DNA of 64,000 bases from Luteimonas colneyensis (lineage in GTDB: Bacteria > Pseudomonadota > Gammaproteobacteria > Xanthomonadales > Xanthomonadaceae), in NCBI RefSeq assembly GCF_014836665.1, contig NZ_JACSQJ010000002.1:62001-126000 (forward strand), given 5' to 3'. Positions 50,902 to 58,913 of the stretch are shown here, one piece after another. Position 1 is the stretch's first letter. The number at the start of each line of letters is the position of its first letter. The translations under genes were made by a program, and so were the position numbers. A model generated the notes under the pieces. It saw nothing but the letters and a program-made list of their open reading frames with translations, ran no database searches and was not told the DNA's origin.

Positions 50902-52878
50902 ATGTCCCTCAATCCCCAGCAACAGGCCGCGGTCTCGCACTGCGAAGGCCCGCTCCTCGTCCTCGCCGGCGCCGGCAGCGGCAAGACCCGCGTGATCGTG
51001 GAGAAGATCGCCCACCTGATCGGCTCGGGTCGCTACCCGGCGAAGCGGATCGCGGCGATCACCTTCACCAACAAGTCGGCGAAGGAGATGCGCGAGCGCG
51101 TCGCCAGGCGCATCCGCGGCGACGCCGCCGAGGGCCTGACCGTCTCCACCTTCCACGCGCTCGGCCTGCGCATGCTGCAGATCGAGCACGAGCGCGCCGG
51201 CCTGCGCCGCGGCTTCTCGATCTTCGACTCCGACGATTCGACGGCGCAGTTCAAGGACCTGATGCCCGGCGCCAAGCCCGACGCCATCCAGGCCATGCAG
51301 GGCCTGGTGTCGCGGGCGAAGAACGCCGGCCTGTCGCCCGAGCAGGCGCGGGCGCTGGCGCGCTCCACGCCCGAGCACGAAGCGGCGATGATCTACGAGC
51401 TCTACCAGGCCCGTCTGGCCGCCTTCAACGCGGTGGACTTCGACGACCTGATCCGGCTGCCGGTGCAGCTGCTGGAAGAACACGAAGACTGCGCGCTGGC
51501 CTGGCGCGAACGCATCGGCTACCTGCTGGTGGACGAGTGCCAGGACAGCAACGATGCCCAGTACCGGCTGCTGAAGGCGCTGGCCGGCGAGAAGGGCAAC
51601 TTCACCGCCGTGGGCGACGACGACCAGTCGATCTACGCCTGGCGCGGCGCCAACCCCGAGAACCTGTCGCAGATGGCGCGCGACTACCCGGCGCTCAAGG
51701 TGGTGAAGCTGGAGCAGAACTACCGTTGCTCCAACCGCGTGCTGCGCGCGGCCAACGCGCTGATCGCCAACAACCCGCACGAACACCTGAAGACGCTGTG
51801 GAGCGCGCAGGCCGACGGCGAGCGCATCCGCATCTGGGAATGCCGCGACGCCGCCCACGAGGCCGAGCGCGTCGCCGCCGAGATCCAGTTCACCAATGCC
51901 GCGCGCAAGGTGGAGTGGAGCGAGTTCTGCATCCTGTTCCGCAGCAACTACCAGTCTCGCGCGCTGGAGAAGGCGCTGCAGATGCTGCGCGTGCCCTACC
52001 ACCTGTCCGGCGGCACCGCCTTCCTCGACCGGGGCGAGGTCAAGGACGCGCTGGCCTGGCTGCGCATGCTGGCCAACCCGGACGACGACGCCGCCTTCCT
52101 GCGCGCCGTGCAGGCACCCGGCCGCGGCGTCGGCCAGACAACGCTGGCGAAGCTGGCGGAGCTGTCGCGCAGCGCCGGCATGCCGATGTCGCGGGCGATC
52201 GAGTCGGTGGGCCTGCTCAAGCAGCTGGCCCCGCGGGCGGCGGCGGCGCTGTCCTCGTTCGCCGACCTGGTCCGCGGCCTGCGCGCCGAGGCCTCGCGGC
52301 TGCCGCCAGCGGAGCTGGTGCGCGTGCTCAACGAGCGCTCGGGCCTGCTGGCCGCGCTGCGCGCGCAGTGCAAGACCGAAGAGATGTTCCGCATACGCCG
52401 CGGCAACCTCGACGAGCTGGCCGACTGGTTCGACGGTGCCCGCGGCGGCGCCGGCCCGGGCGAGCTGGCGGCCTCGCTGGCGCTGCTGAGCCACGCCGAC
52501 AAGGGCGAGCCCGGCAACCAGGTGCGGCTGATGAGCCTGCACGCGGCCAAGGGCCTGGAGTTCCGCTACGTCTTCATCGTCGGCGTCGACGACGACACCC
52601 TGCCGCACGAGGCCAGCGTCGAGGAGGGCCGCATCGACGAGGAACGGCGCCTGCTGTACGTCGGCATCACCCGCGCCAAGGAGCAGCTGTGGCTGTCCTA
52701 CCCGCGCGAGTCGCAGCGCTGGGGCGAGCGCCTGAAGCTGGTCCCGAGCCGCTTCCTGGCCGAACTGCCGGCGGCCGAGCTGCAGCGCGACGGCGCCGAC
52801 CCGGTGGCCGACGCCGCGCGCAAGAAGGAGCGCGCGGACGTCGGCTTCGCCGCGATCCGGGCGATGCTCGAAGGCTGA
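50902..52878 (+). CDS. rep: ATP-dependent DNA helicase Rep
   Basis: A 658-residue SF1A helicase. Walker A GAGSGKTRV, ITFTNKSAKEM (motif Ia), VDECQDSND (Walker B), GDDDQSIYAWRGA (motif III), LEQNYRCS (IV), VRLMSLHAAKGLEF (V) and YVGITRAKE (VI). Rep acts as an accessory replicative helicase that clears proteins ahead of the fork; the length is close to Rep rather than UvrD. TAGAAT at 50869-50874 is a plausible -10 box. Monocistronic. Confidence 0.94.
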   Translation: MSLNPQQQAAVSHCEGPLLVLAGAGSGKTRVIVEKIAHLIGSGRYPAKRIAAITFTNKSAKEMRERVARRIRGDAAEGLTVSTFHALGLRMLQIEHERAGLRRGFSIFDSDDSTAQFKDLMPGAKPDAIQAMQGLVSRAKNAGLSPEQARALARSTPEHEAAMIYELYQARLAAFNAVDFDDLIRLPVQLLEEHEDCALAWRERIGYLLVDECQDSNDAQYRLLKALAGEKGNFTAVGDDDQSIYAWRGANPENLSQMARDYPALKVVKLEQNYRCSNRVLRAANALIANNPHEHLKTLWSAQADGERIRIWECRDAAHEAERVAAEIQFTNAARKVEWSEFCILFRSNYQSRALEKALQMLRVPYHLSGGTAFLDRGEVKDALAWLRMLANPDDDAAFLRAVQAPGRGVGQTTLAKLAELSRSAGMPMSRAIESVGLLKQLAPRAAAALSSFADLVRGLRAEASRLPPAELVRVLNERSGLLAALRAQCKTEEMFRIRRGNLDELADWFDGARGGAGPGELAASLALLSHADKGEPGNQVRLMSLHAAKGLEFRYVFIVGVDDDTLPHEASVEEGRIDEERRLLYVGITRAKEQLWLSYPRESQRWGERLKLVPSRFLAELPAAELQRDGADPVADAARKKERADVGFAAIRAMLEG

Positions 52879-52977
52879 CGCCCTCCCGACCGTGTGTGCA
52901 GGAGAACGGCCAGGGCCGCCACGGCGCGCGCCGGCGTCTCGGCTACACTCGCGGGCCTCTCCCGACCGGTGTTTCCG

Positions 52978-53892
52978 ATGCGCCTGCAGCCGCGTTCGAA
53001 CCTGACCCACGCCGCCACCCTGCTCGCCGCCGCGCTGGCGCTTGCCGGCTGCCGCAGCCTGCCGGCCGATGGCGCGCCGGCGGCGCCGGGCGCGCCGCAG
53101 GCCGCGTCCGTCCCCGCCGACGACAACCTCAACGCCGTGCTCTGGATGCAGCGCTCGATCGAGTACCGCGCGCTGGCGGAAACCGTGTTCCGCGCCGCGA
53201 CCGGGCACCTCGACGCGGCGCTCGCCGACCCGTCCTGGGACGCGCTGGTCGCCGCGGAGCGCGCCGCCGCGGGCGACGCCTCGGCCCTGCCGCCGGCCGT
53301 GATCCTCGACATCGACGAGACCGTGCTCGACAACTCGGCCTACCAGGCGCGCCTGGTCGTCGACGGCAAGGAGTTCACGGATCCCGCATGGGACGCGTGG
53401 GTGGAGGAGCGCCAGGCCATTCCGGTGCCGGGCGCAGTCGCCTTCACCCAGGCCGCGGCGGCGAAAGGCATCACCGTGTTCTACATCTCCAACCGCAGCG
53501 CGGCGCTGACCGACGCCACGCTGGACAACCTGCGCAGCCAGGGCCTGCCCGTGCAGCACGACGACGTGTTCCTGGGCCTGGGCATGCAGGTGCCGGGCTG
53601 CGAGCAGGCCGGCTCCGGCAAGACCTGCCGCCGCCAGCTGGTGGGACGCACGCACCGCGTGCTGATGCAGTTCGGCGACCAGCTGGGCGACTTCGTCCAG
53701 CCCGCGGCGAACACGCGGGCCCAGCACGACGCACTGCACGGGGAATACCGCGACTGGTTCGGTACGCGCTGGTGGGTGCTGCCCAATCCGACCTACGGCG
53801 CCTGGGAGTCCGCGCAGTTCAACAACGAACGGGCGCTGCCGAAGGACGCCCGGCGACAGCGCAAGCGCGATGCCTTGCGCACTGACAGGTAG
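52978..53892 (+). CDS. Lipoprotein acid phosphatase/5'-nucleotidase (e(P4)-type HAD)
   Basis: A 304-residue exported lipoprotein. Lipobox ALAGC gives lipidated Cys25. The HAD catalytic motif is ILDIDETVLDNS (nucleophile Asp111, Asp113), followed by FYISNRS (motif II). P4-type enzymes dephosphorylate nucleotides at the outer membrane for uptake. The ATG at 52978 begins the signal peptide; upstream in-frame codons are not coding. TACACT at 52944-52949 is a likely -10 box. An AT-rich region with a hairpin follows. Confidence 0.9.
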   Translation: MRLQPRSNLTHAATLLAAALALAGCRSLPADGAPAAPGAPQAASVPADDNLNAVLWMQRSIEYRALAETVFRAATGHLDAALADPSWDALVAAERAAAGDASALPPAVILDIDETVLDNSAYQARLVVDGKEFTDPAWDAWVEERQAIPVPGAVAFTQAAAAKGITVFYISNRSAALTDATLDNLRSQGLPVQHDDVFLGLGMQVPGCEQAGSGKTCRRQLVGRTHRVLMQFGDQLGDFVQPAANTRAQHDALHGEYRDWFGTRWWVLPNPTYGAWESAQFNNERALPKDARRQRKRDALRTDR

Positions 53893-53927
53893 TTAAAACA
53901 ATACGTTACAAGGCAAATCCTCAGGTA

Positions 53928-54025
53928 TTGCATAAGGATTTGCGGAGCGGTAGGCTGTCCGCGCCACAACACAGTCCTCCGGCTCCGGCCGGTTTCACGG
54001 GAGGCCCCTCGGCCTCCCGTTTTTT
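53928..54025 (+). ncRNA. Candidate small RNA with own promoter and terminator
   Basis: Promoter-like TTGCAT (53928-53933), a 17-nt spacer and TAGGCT (53951-53956) are followed by ~60 nt ending in an intrinsic terminator: a 9-bp stem (53998-54006 with 54011-54019) and six T (54020-54025). A separate 9-bp dyad (53913-53921 with 53935-53943) overlaps the -35 box in a rare AT-rich patch and could be an operator. No ORF. The terminator alone could simply serve the phosphatase gene, so the RNA is a hypothesis. Confidence 0.4.
53998..54025 (+). terminator. Intrinsic terminator before the T3SS-associated locus
   Basis: CGGGAGGCC, CCTC loop, GGCCTCCCG, then TTTTTT (54020-54025). It separates the phosphatase transcript, or a small RNA, from the next promoter. 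Confidence 0.9.
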
Positions 54026-54054
54026 ATGCCAGCCGCGCGGCCAGCGGGCGGGAC

Positions 54055-54100
54055 CTCGGGTTGACCCGAGGGTGCGGATTCGCACTGCACGGCCTACCTT
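54055..54100 (+). promoter_or_regulatory. Shared-motif promoter C (54149 gene)
   Basis: Perfect dyad CTCGGG-TTGA-CCCGAG (54055-54070), then -10 box TACCTT at 54095-54100, exactly 40 nt from the dyad's first base. Predicted start ~54107, with GAGG before the ATG at 54149. Same architecture as the sites at 57567, 59222 and 62077. Confidence 0.6.
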
Positions 54101-54148
54101 CGTCATGGAACCGAGGGGGGTTGCCGCCCACGCAGCTGCGAGGCACCG

Positions 54149-55660
54149 ATGTCCATCATCGAGAAGGTCACCAGCCACCTCCCCGGCCCCTTGGGCAAGG
54201 GACCTCCGGGCGTGCCCGCTCCCCACAACGTGTCGTGGAACACGCCGCACGAGCAGGTCCACCGCGGGGCCGGCCAGAACGGCTTCCCGGGGCGGGGAGA
54301 CCCGGGTGCACACGGTCATGGACCGCACGGCCATGGGCCTCACGGGAACGGTCCGCATGGCCTGGGGCCGCCGGGCGTCGGGCGCCCGAGCGGCCTGATT
54401 CCCCCTGTACCACCCGGGCCCGGTCCCGACCCCCGTGGTGGGCCGCCGGGCGTCGACCGGCCCACCGGCAATGGCTGGGGCCCGACCCCGGGAGCAGGGC
54501 CGGGACGTCCCGACGCTCCCGGCAATCACGGTCACGGCGCGGAGCGCCCCAACGGACCGGGCTGGGCTCCGGGCCAGGAGCGGCCCGCGGGTCCCGGCAA
54601 TCCTGCACCCGGCCAGGGGGTTGAACGTCCCACCCCCAACATGCCGGGGCAGGTGATCCGCGATGTGATCGGCCCGCCGCCTGGACCGCAGACGCCCGGC
54701 TCGCCCCATGGCGGGCAGCAGCCGGCAGGAGTGCATGCCGGTCCCCAGGGGCCAGCGGGAGCGACTCCGCAGGGCGCTCCCGTCGCGGTCCTCTCCCCGG
54801 GTGCCGCCCCGCAGTCAATGTCTGCAATGACAGCCCAGGGCGCCCAGCCGGCGCACGCGTCCACCATCGTTCCCCGCGCGGATGCCAACGCGCATGCGGC
54901 CCAGGTCGCGCCGGGCGTGCGCGCGGACGCGGCCGCCACGCCTGCGGCCCTGGCACCCGCGAGCGCCCGCCCGGATGCGGTCGCCATGCCCCGTACGCTC
55001 GATCCCGGCACGGCATCGCTGCAGCGCGGCCACGCAACGGTTGCCACGATCGCCTCGTCTGCCACGGCTGCACAGGGCACGACAGCCGCGAACGCGCCCG
55101 GCAGCACGGCCGCCACCGCCGCCGCGACCGCGGCGACGCAGGCGGCTTCGCCCGTTGTGGCCGGCAGCACCGTCGCCACCCCGCCGCCGGTCGCGCAGGC
55201 CGCGGACGCACGCAATCCGGGCAATCCGCTCGCGGTGAACGATCGCGGCCTGCCTGCCCGCGCCGATGCCGCGGGCCACACCGGCGAGAACGCGCAGCGG
55301 CGAGGCCTCGAACGGCGGATGCGCTCGCTGCCGGGGGGTCTGTCCACGCTGCTCCTCGCCCTGGGCGCCCAAGGGCACGCGGGAAGCAGCGCACATGACC
55401 GCGCCGCGGCCGAACGCGAGCTTCGCGACGCCGTGCTGCAGTGGCTGTTCTGGCTCCTCGCGATCATCGCCTACGGCTGCATCGCCTTCGCGGTGATCGC
55501 CCTCCTGCCATCCGGCAGCCTCGGCCCCCTGGATGGACTGGTGCCACAGCGCAGCTGGACGGGCGGCTTCGTGGTCGCCGGTCTCTTCACGGCGCTCGGC
55601 GCCTGGTGGTTCGCGCGACGGATGTCCCGCGGCGCAGACCAGGACCGCGGCGGCCGCTAG
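54149..55660 (+). CDS. Gly/Pro/His-rich protein with C-terminal membrane hairpin
   Basis: A 503-residue protein of unrecognised family. Residues 1-~190 are Gly/Pro-rich, with short His-Gly-Pro repeats near 55-75. Residues ~200-380 are Ala/Thr-rich and disordered-looking, and the C-terminal ~90 hold two membrane helices (LQWLFWLLAIIAYGCIAFAV; FVVAGLFTALGAWWFA). Only one Cys. There is no signal peptide. It carries the shared T3SS-locus promoter, so a type III-secreted or membrane-inserting role (translocator- or harpin-like) is a guess from context and composition. Convergent with the next gene, 9 nt between stops. Confidence 0.6.
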   Translation: MSIIEKVTSHLPGPLGKGPPGVPAPHNVSWNTPHEQVHRGAGQNGFPGRGDPGAHGHGPHGHGPHGNGPHGLGPPGVGRPSGLIPPVPPGPGPDPRGGPPGVDRPTGNGWGPTPGAGPGRPDAPGNHGHGAERPNGPGWAPGQERPAGPGNPAPGQGVERPTPNMPGQVIRDVIGPPPGPQTPGSPHGGQQPAGVHAGPQGPAGATPQGAPVAVLSPGAAPQSMSAMTAQGAQPAHASTIVPRADANAHAAQVAPGVRADAAATPAALAPASARPDAVAMPRTLDPGTASLQRGHATVATIASSATAAQGTTAANAPGSTAATAAATAATQAASPVVAGSTVATPPPVAQAADARNPGNPLAVNDRGLPARADAAGHTGENAQRRGLERRMRSLPGGLSTLLLALGAQGHAGSSAHDRAAAERELRDAVLQWLFWLLAIIAYGCIAFAVIALLPSGSLGPLDGLVPQRSWTGGFVVAGLFTALGAWWFARRMSRGADQDRGGR

Positions 55661-55669
55661 GCTACGGGC

Positions 55670-56416
55670 TCAGCGCGCGACCAAGCCCGCCGGACCCAGC
55701 TCAAGCGTCCGCAGGTCGATGCCGCTGCCGAGCACGCTGCGGCGCACGCTGTCACGCAGCGCCTCCAGGCGAGCGCGATCCTTCCCGCCCTCCAGTTCAC
55801 GCGCGAGCATCGTGGCGAGCAGCGCGAGATAGGCGCTGCGCTCGGCCTGCGCCTGCTTGGCCGCGCCATCGAGGCCGGCGACGGCGTCGACGCCCGCAAG
55901 CGGTCCTGCCAGCTGCCGGCGCACCGCACGCAGCCCATCCGGCTGGGCGGTCGCATCCCGCCCGTTGGCCACTTCCCAGGAAAGAACGAGGTAGGCGGCC
56001 AGGACGTCGCCGAGGTTGGTGGGTGAATACCCGTAGCGCCGCAGCAGCGCATCGAACTCGTCGAGCATGGCGCCCGAGCGGATCCGCGCTTCCAGGGCCT
56101 CCGCGTGCCCTCCCGAACGCTGCAGATGCGCGATCGCACGCTCCTGTTCGCGTGCGGTCACGGCCGGATCGCGCTGGAAGTCCAGCGCGGCGACCGCCGA
56201 CGGCGCGACGCCAGCAGGCGCCGGACGCGACAGCGCGCTGCGCAGCGCCGCTTCGAGTTCACGCTGGGCCGCGGCTCCTGGCGCCGGGGCACCGGCCAGC
56301 AGGAGCGTGGCGGCGGGCGATGAGGCGGCTGTCACCGGCATGGGCCAGGCCGCCAGGAGGAGCAGTCCAAGGAAGCCCGAAAGGCCGGCGCCGGCGAGAG
56401 GAGTGTCGTTGCTCAT
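55670..56416 (-). CDS. Exported protein, paralogue 1 (DUF6683-like)
   Basis: A 248-residue protein with a signal peptide (SGFLGLLLLAAWPMPVTAAS). The block ALDFQRDPAVTAREQERAIA followed by LLRRYGYSPTNLGDVLAAYL aligns clearly with the protein at 57626-58471, so the two are paralogues. I associate this pattern with a domain of unknown function (DUF6683, from memory). Function unknown; both copies sit in the type III locus. The start has GGAGAA 6 nt upstream. It lies just after a hairpin that ends the 56490 gene, so it may be made from read-through. Confidence 0.65.
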   Translation of the reverse strand: MSNDTPLAGAGLSGFLGLLLLAAWPMPVTAASSPAATLLLAGAPAPGAAAQRELEAALRSALSRPAPAGVAPSAVAALDFQRDPAVTAREQERAIAHLQRSGGHAEALEARIRSGAMLDEFDALLRRYGYSPTNLGDVLAAYLVLSWEVANGRDATAQPDGLRAVRRQLAGPLAGVDAVAGLDGAAKQAQAERSAYLALLATMLARELEGGKDRARLEALRDSVRRSVLGSGIDLRTLELGPAGLVAR

Positions 56417-56442
56417 GTGCAGTTCTCCGATGCCCGGAAACA

Positions 56443-56472
56443 GGAAGGCCCCGGATCGCTCCGGGGCCTTCC
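56443..56472 (-). terminator. Terminator/attenuator after the 126-residue protein gene
   Basis: 13-bp perfect stem (56443-56455 with 56460-56472), 4-nt loop, weak T-run on the minus strand. It would limit read-through into the 55670 gene and favour high expression of the 56490 gene alone. Confidence 0.7.
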
Positions 56473-56489
56473 GGGTCACACCCCGCGGC

Positions 56490-56870
56490 TTACTGCTTGC
56501 GGGCGATCGACGAGTTGCCTTCGCCGATGGACTTGATGATGGTGGAGATCGACTCCTGCAGCATCTTCATCTGCTGCGCCATCGCCGTCATCTCGGCGTT
56601 GAGCTGGGTGAGGTTGCTGTCCTTGATCTCCTTGCCGTCCTCGCGAAGGCCGGCCTGGCGGTTCATTTCGGTGTCGATCTTCTGGGCCTGGTCGACGATG
56701 GCGTCACCGAGGCGGTCGGCCATCTTGCCGAGCATGGTGGCCAGCGCCACCATCCAGCTGCCGCGGGCAGCCTTCGACTCGTTGGCGCGGTCGGATTCGA
56801 CGACGGCGTTGAAGCTGTTCATCTTCGAGATGAAGTTGGCAACGGTGCTCAGGTCGCTTGCAAAGCTCAT
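56490..56870 (-). CDS. Small helical protein, candidate type III secreted filament/needle-like component
   Basis: A 126-residue, all-helical protein without Cys, Pro or signal peptide, beginning MSFASDLSTVANFISKMNSF. Its C-terminal half (DSNLTQLNAEMTAMAQQMKM, then LQESISTIIKSIGEG) is Met/Gln/Ser-rich and amphipathic, like the C-terminal helices of EspA-, needle- or flagellin-type secreted subunits. I cannot name a family. It lies second in a transcript from promoter A (57567), followed by a hairpin, an arrangement that suits an abundant secreted subunit. Confidence in the gene is high, in the role low. Confidence 0.7.
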   Translation of the reverse strand: MSFASDLSTVANFISKMNSFNAVVESDRANESKAARGSWMVALATMLGKMADRLGDAIVDQAQKIDTEMNRQAGLREDGKEIKDSNLTQLNAEMTAMAQQMKMLQESISTIIKSIGEGNSSIARKQ

Positions 56871-56937
56871 GGGAATGTCTCCATTGGGTTCGAGGTATTC
56901 GTTCGTGCGTTCGTTCGTGCCTGCGTGAGGCGTCGAC

Positions 56938-57522
56938 TCAGCGCGGCGGGCCCCGAAGGCGCCTCGACCTGGAGGTGGTGATCATGTTGAGGCCATGCGG
57001 CACGTCCTGTCCGGCGGGCAGCGGCGACGCGGGCGAGGCCTCGGCGGCGTCGGCCTTCGACACCTGCTCGCGGTACCAGGCCAGCGCCTGTTCGCCGTCT
57101 TCGGCGTAGCGGCGGCTGAATTCCATCGCCAGCTGCACGTTGCGCGTACGCATCGGCTGCAGCGCGTCGTCGAGCTTGCGGACCAGTTCGCCGGCCTGGG
57201 AATCGTCCAGCGCGCCTGCCTGCTTCAGCACCTCGACGGCCTGCAGCCAGTCCGAGCGCTCGAGGCTGGCCATGCCGGGCTCGCCGCTTTCGGCCCTTGC
57301 CGCCGCCTGCTGCACAACGTCTTCGAAATAGGCTCCGAGGAACTCCTGCTCCTCGCGATCCAGGCCCGAGTCGCGCATGGAGGCGACGAAGCCCTCGTGC
57401 AGCGCCTGCGTCCCGGTGAGCGGCGCGGGCTCCGCGACGGCGCCGGCGGCCTCGCTGCGATCGCGCAGCGCCCAGTCGAAACTGGCGTCACCGGGGCGCT
57501 GCGATGTCGGGGCCTTGGCCAT
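56938..57522 (-). CDS. T3SS-locus helical protein of unknown function
   Basis: A 194-residue acidic, helical protein with no signal peptide (LTGTQALHEGFVASMRDSGL; DDALQPMRTRNVQLAMEFSR; AEDGEQALAWYREQ). I do not recognise it. Two adjacent ATGs (57525, 57522); GGAG spacing favours 57522. First gene behind promoter A and 67 nt before the 126-residue protein gene, so it could be that protein's chaperone or a secretion regulator; this is position-based inference. Confidence 0.65.
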   Translation of the reverse strand: MAKAPTSQRPGDASFDWALRDRSEAAGAVAEPAPLTGTQALHEGFVASMRDSGLDREEQEFLGAYFEDVVQQAAARAESGEPGMASLERSDWLQAVEVLKQAGALDDSQAGELVRKLDDALQPMRTRNVQLAMEFSRRYAEDGEQALAWYREQVSKADAAEASPASPLPAGQDVPHGLNMITTSRSRRLRGPPR

Positions 57523-57566
57523 CATCTCTCCGCTGCGTGGACCGCATGCCGCAATCCTTGGAGTCG

Positions 57567-57611
57567 ACGATAGCGCCGCGGAAACGGCTTGCCAGCTAGG
57601 TCGCACCCTAG
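57567..57611 (-). promoter_or_regulatory. Shared-motif promoter A (57522 gene)
   Basis: Minus-strand CTAGGGTGCGACCTAG (57611-57596) continues as CTGGC and is followed by -10 box TATCGT (57572-57567), 39 nt from the first base. Over 20 nt it differs from the site at 62102-62121 at a single base. Confidence 0.65.
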
Positions 57612-57625
57612 GGGGGCGTGTTTCC

Positions 57626-58471
57626 TCAGCGCTCCGCCAGGCCCTGGGCCGTGGCCCGGGCCGCGTGCAGGTCCACGCCGAGCAGGCGCGCGACGCCGGC
57701 CAGTCCCTCCTGCAGCACCGCGCGGTCGGCGGGATCCGGATGCCTGGACCACGCGGCGCCGCTGAGCATCTGCAGCAGGGCGAGGGTCTCGGCCAGGTCC
57801 TGCTTGGCTTCCCCGGACATGGCTGGCGGTGCCCCCGTTGCGGCCAGGGCCTTGCGCGAACGCGCGCGCTGGGCGGCGTAAAGCCCGTCGACATCGAAGC
57901 CGGGCCCATGCAGGAAGCCCCAGGCATGGATGAGGAATGCGTTGTTGACGTCGGCCACGTTGTGCGCCGAGTACCCGCGCGCGGCCAGTCGTTCGGAATA
58001 GCGGCGGTGGAGGACGCCGGTGTCCAGCGCCGCGACGATGGCTGCCCGCTCTCCGCCGAGCTGCGAGGCCAGGAGTTCGCGCAGGCGCGGGTCGTCGCGG
58101 ACCACGGCGCCCAGCACCTCGACGGCGCCCGATGCACCGCCGGGTTCCCTGCCGGCGAGGACATCGGCGAGCGCCCGGTTGACCCGGGCCGTCACCGCCG
58201 GCGAAGGCTGGAAATCAAGCGCGCCCAGACCCTGGGTGCGGGCATCGCTCCCGCTCGCAGCTGCGTCGTCTTCGCTGACTTCGCGCTGCTCGCGTCCTGC
58301 GGAGTTGCGCTCCGAGCCGGCTCGCGCGTTGTCCTGCATGTTCTGCAGCTGGCGCTGGAACTGCTGCGCGTCCTGGTAGGCGCCCAGGTAGTCCTGCGCG
58401 GCCGTCGCGGGCATGTGCATCACGGCGAGCGCGCCCATCACGATCGCCAGCAGGCCGCTGCCTGTCTTCAT
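57626..58471 (-). CDS. Exported protein, paralogue 2 (DUF6683-like)
   Basis: A 281-residue protein with a signal peptide (MKTGSGLLAIVMGALAVMHM). Shared blocks with the 55670 protein are ALDFQPSPAVTARVNRALAD and LAARGYSAHNVADVNNAFLI; an additional Gln/Arg/Glu-rich linker lies near the N-terminus. It is inferred to be periplasmic or secreted by Sec; no enzyme motif. Preceded by its own leader after the terminator at 58561. It lies between promoter A and the 58608 gene in the type III locus. Confidence 0.65.
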   Translation of the reverse strand: MKTGSGLLAIVMGALAVMHMPATAAQDYLGAYQDAQQFQRQLQNMQDNARAGSERNSAGREQREVSEDDAAASGSDARTQGLGALDFQPSPAVTARVNRALADVLAGREPGGASGAVEVLGAVVRDDPRLRELLASQLGGERAAIVAALDTGVLHRRYSERLAARGYSAHNVADVNNAFLIHAWGFLHGPGFDVDGLYAAQRARSRKALAATGAPPAMSGEAKQDLAETLALLQMLSGAAWSRHPDPADRAVLQEGLAGVARLLGVDLHAARATAQGLAER

Positions 58472-58560
58472 GGAGTCCTCCGTCACCGTACGTCGGGGCC
58501 CCACCATCTTGCCGGTCATGGATGAACCTGCGTTCGACCCCGGAGCCGGCACTGCGCACG

Positions 58561-58594
58561 CGAAAAAGAAGGCGGACGCAGGGCGCCCGCCTTC
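58561..58594 (-). terminator. Intrinsic terminator after the 58608 gene
   Basis: Minus-strand GAAGGCGG pairs with CCGCCTTC (58587-58594 with 58568-58575), 11-nt loop, followed by TTTTT (58567-58563). Confidence 0.8.
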
Positions 58595-58607
58595 CATCGC
58601 AGCCCTC

Positions 58608-58910
58608 TCAGCCCGTGACGACGCGTAGCTGGTCGGTGATGGCGCGGGTGGCTTCGCCATGGCGGCGGCCCAGATCGGCCGCGGCCTCGCGCAGCCACGC
58701 GTTCGCCTTGTCCAGGCCGTCGTCCTGCACGCGCCGTTTGTACTCGGGCTCGAGTACCGCCTTCCGCTCGTTGACGTCGCGGAGCATGCTGTCGAACTGC
58801 TCCAGCAGGCGCTCTTCCTCATGCACGTCGAGGACACCCTGCTGCCGCAGGTCGGCAAGCCGCTCGACGAGCTCTTCGCGGGACTTCGGGGGTGCGGCTT
58901 CGATCGACAT
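58608..58910 (-). CDS. Small coiled-coil protein of the T3SS locus
   Basis: A 100-residue, highly charged helical protein (SREELVERLADLRQQGVLDV; EEERLLEQFDSMLRDVNERK) without signal peptide or Cys. It could be a secretion chaperone or export-apparatus accessory protein by size and composition, but the family is not recognised. It starts 3 nt after the glycine-zipper gene, so these two form one transcript, closed by the terminator at 58561. Confidence 0.6.
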   Translation of the reverse strand: MSIEAAPPKSREELVERLADLRQQGVLDVHEEERLLEQFDSMLRDVNERKAVLEPEYKRRVQDDGLDKANAWLREAAADLGRRHGEATRAITDQLRVVTG

Positions 58911-58913
58911 GCG

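Noticed and set aside
54079-54103. TTCGC-N15-TTCGT, which fits the relaxed PIP-box pattern of HrpX-regulated promoters
   Set aside because: The second half overlaps the -10 box (54095-54100) of the shared-motif promoter, no -10 box is found ~30 nt further on, and no similar pair precedes the other T3SS genes.
58472-58562. A degenerate CTCCGGGGTCGAAC on the minus strand as a fifth shared-motif promoter
   Set aside because: Spacing and dyad are poor and no TAnnnT lies about 40 nt downstream.
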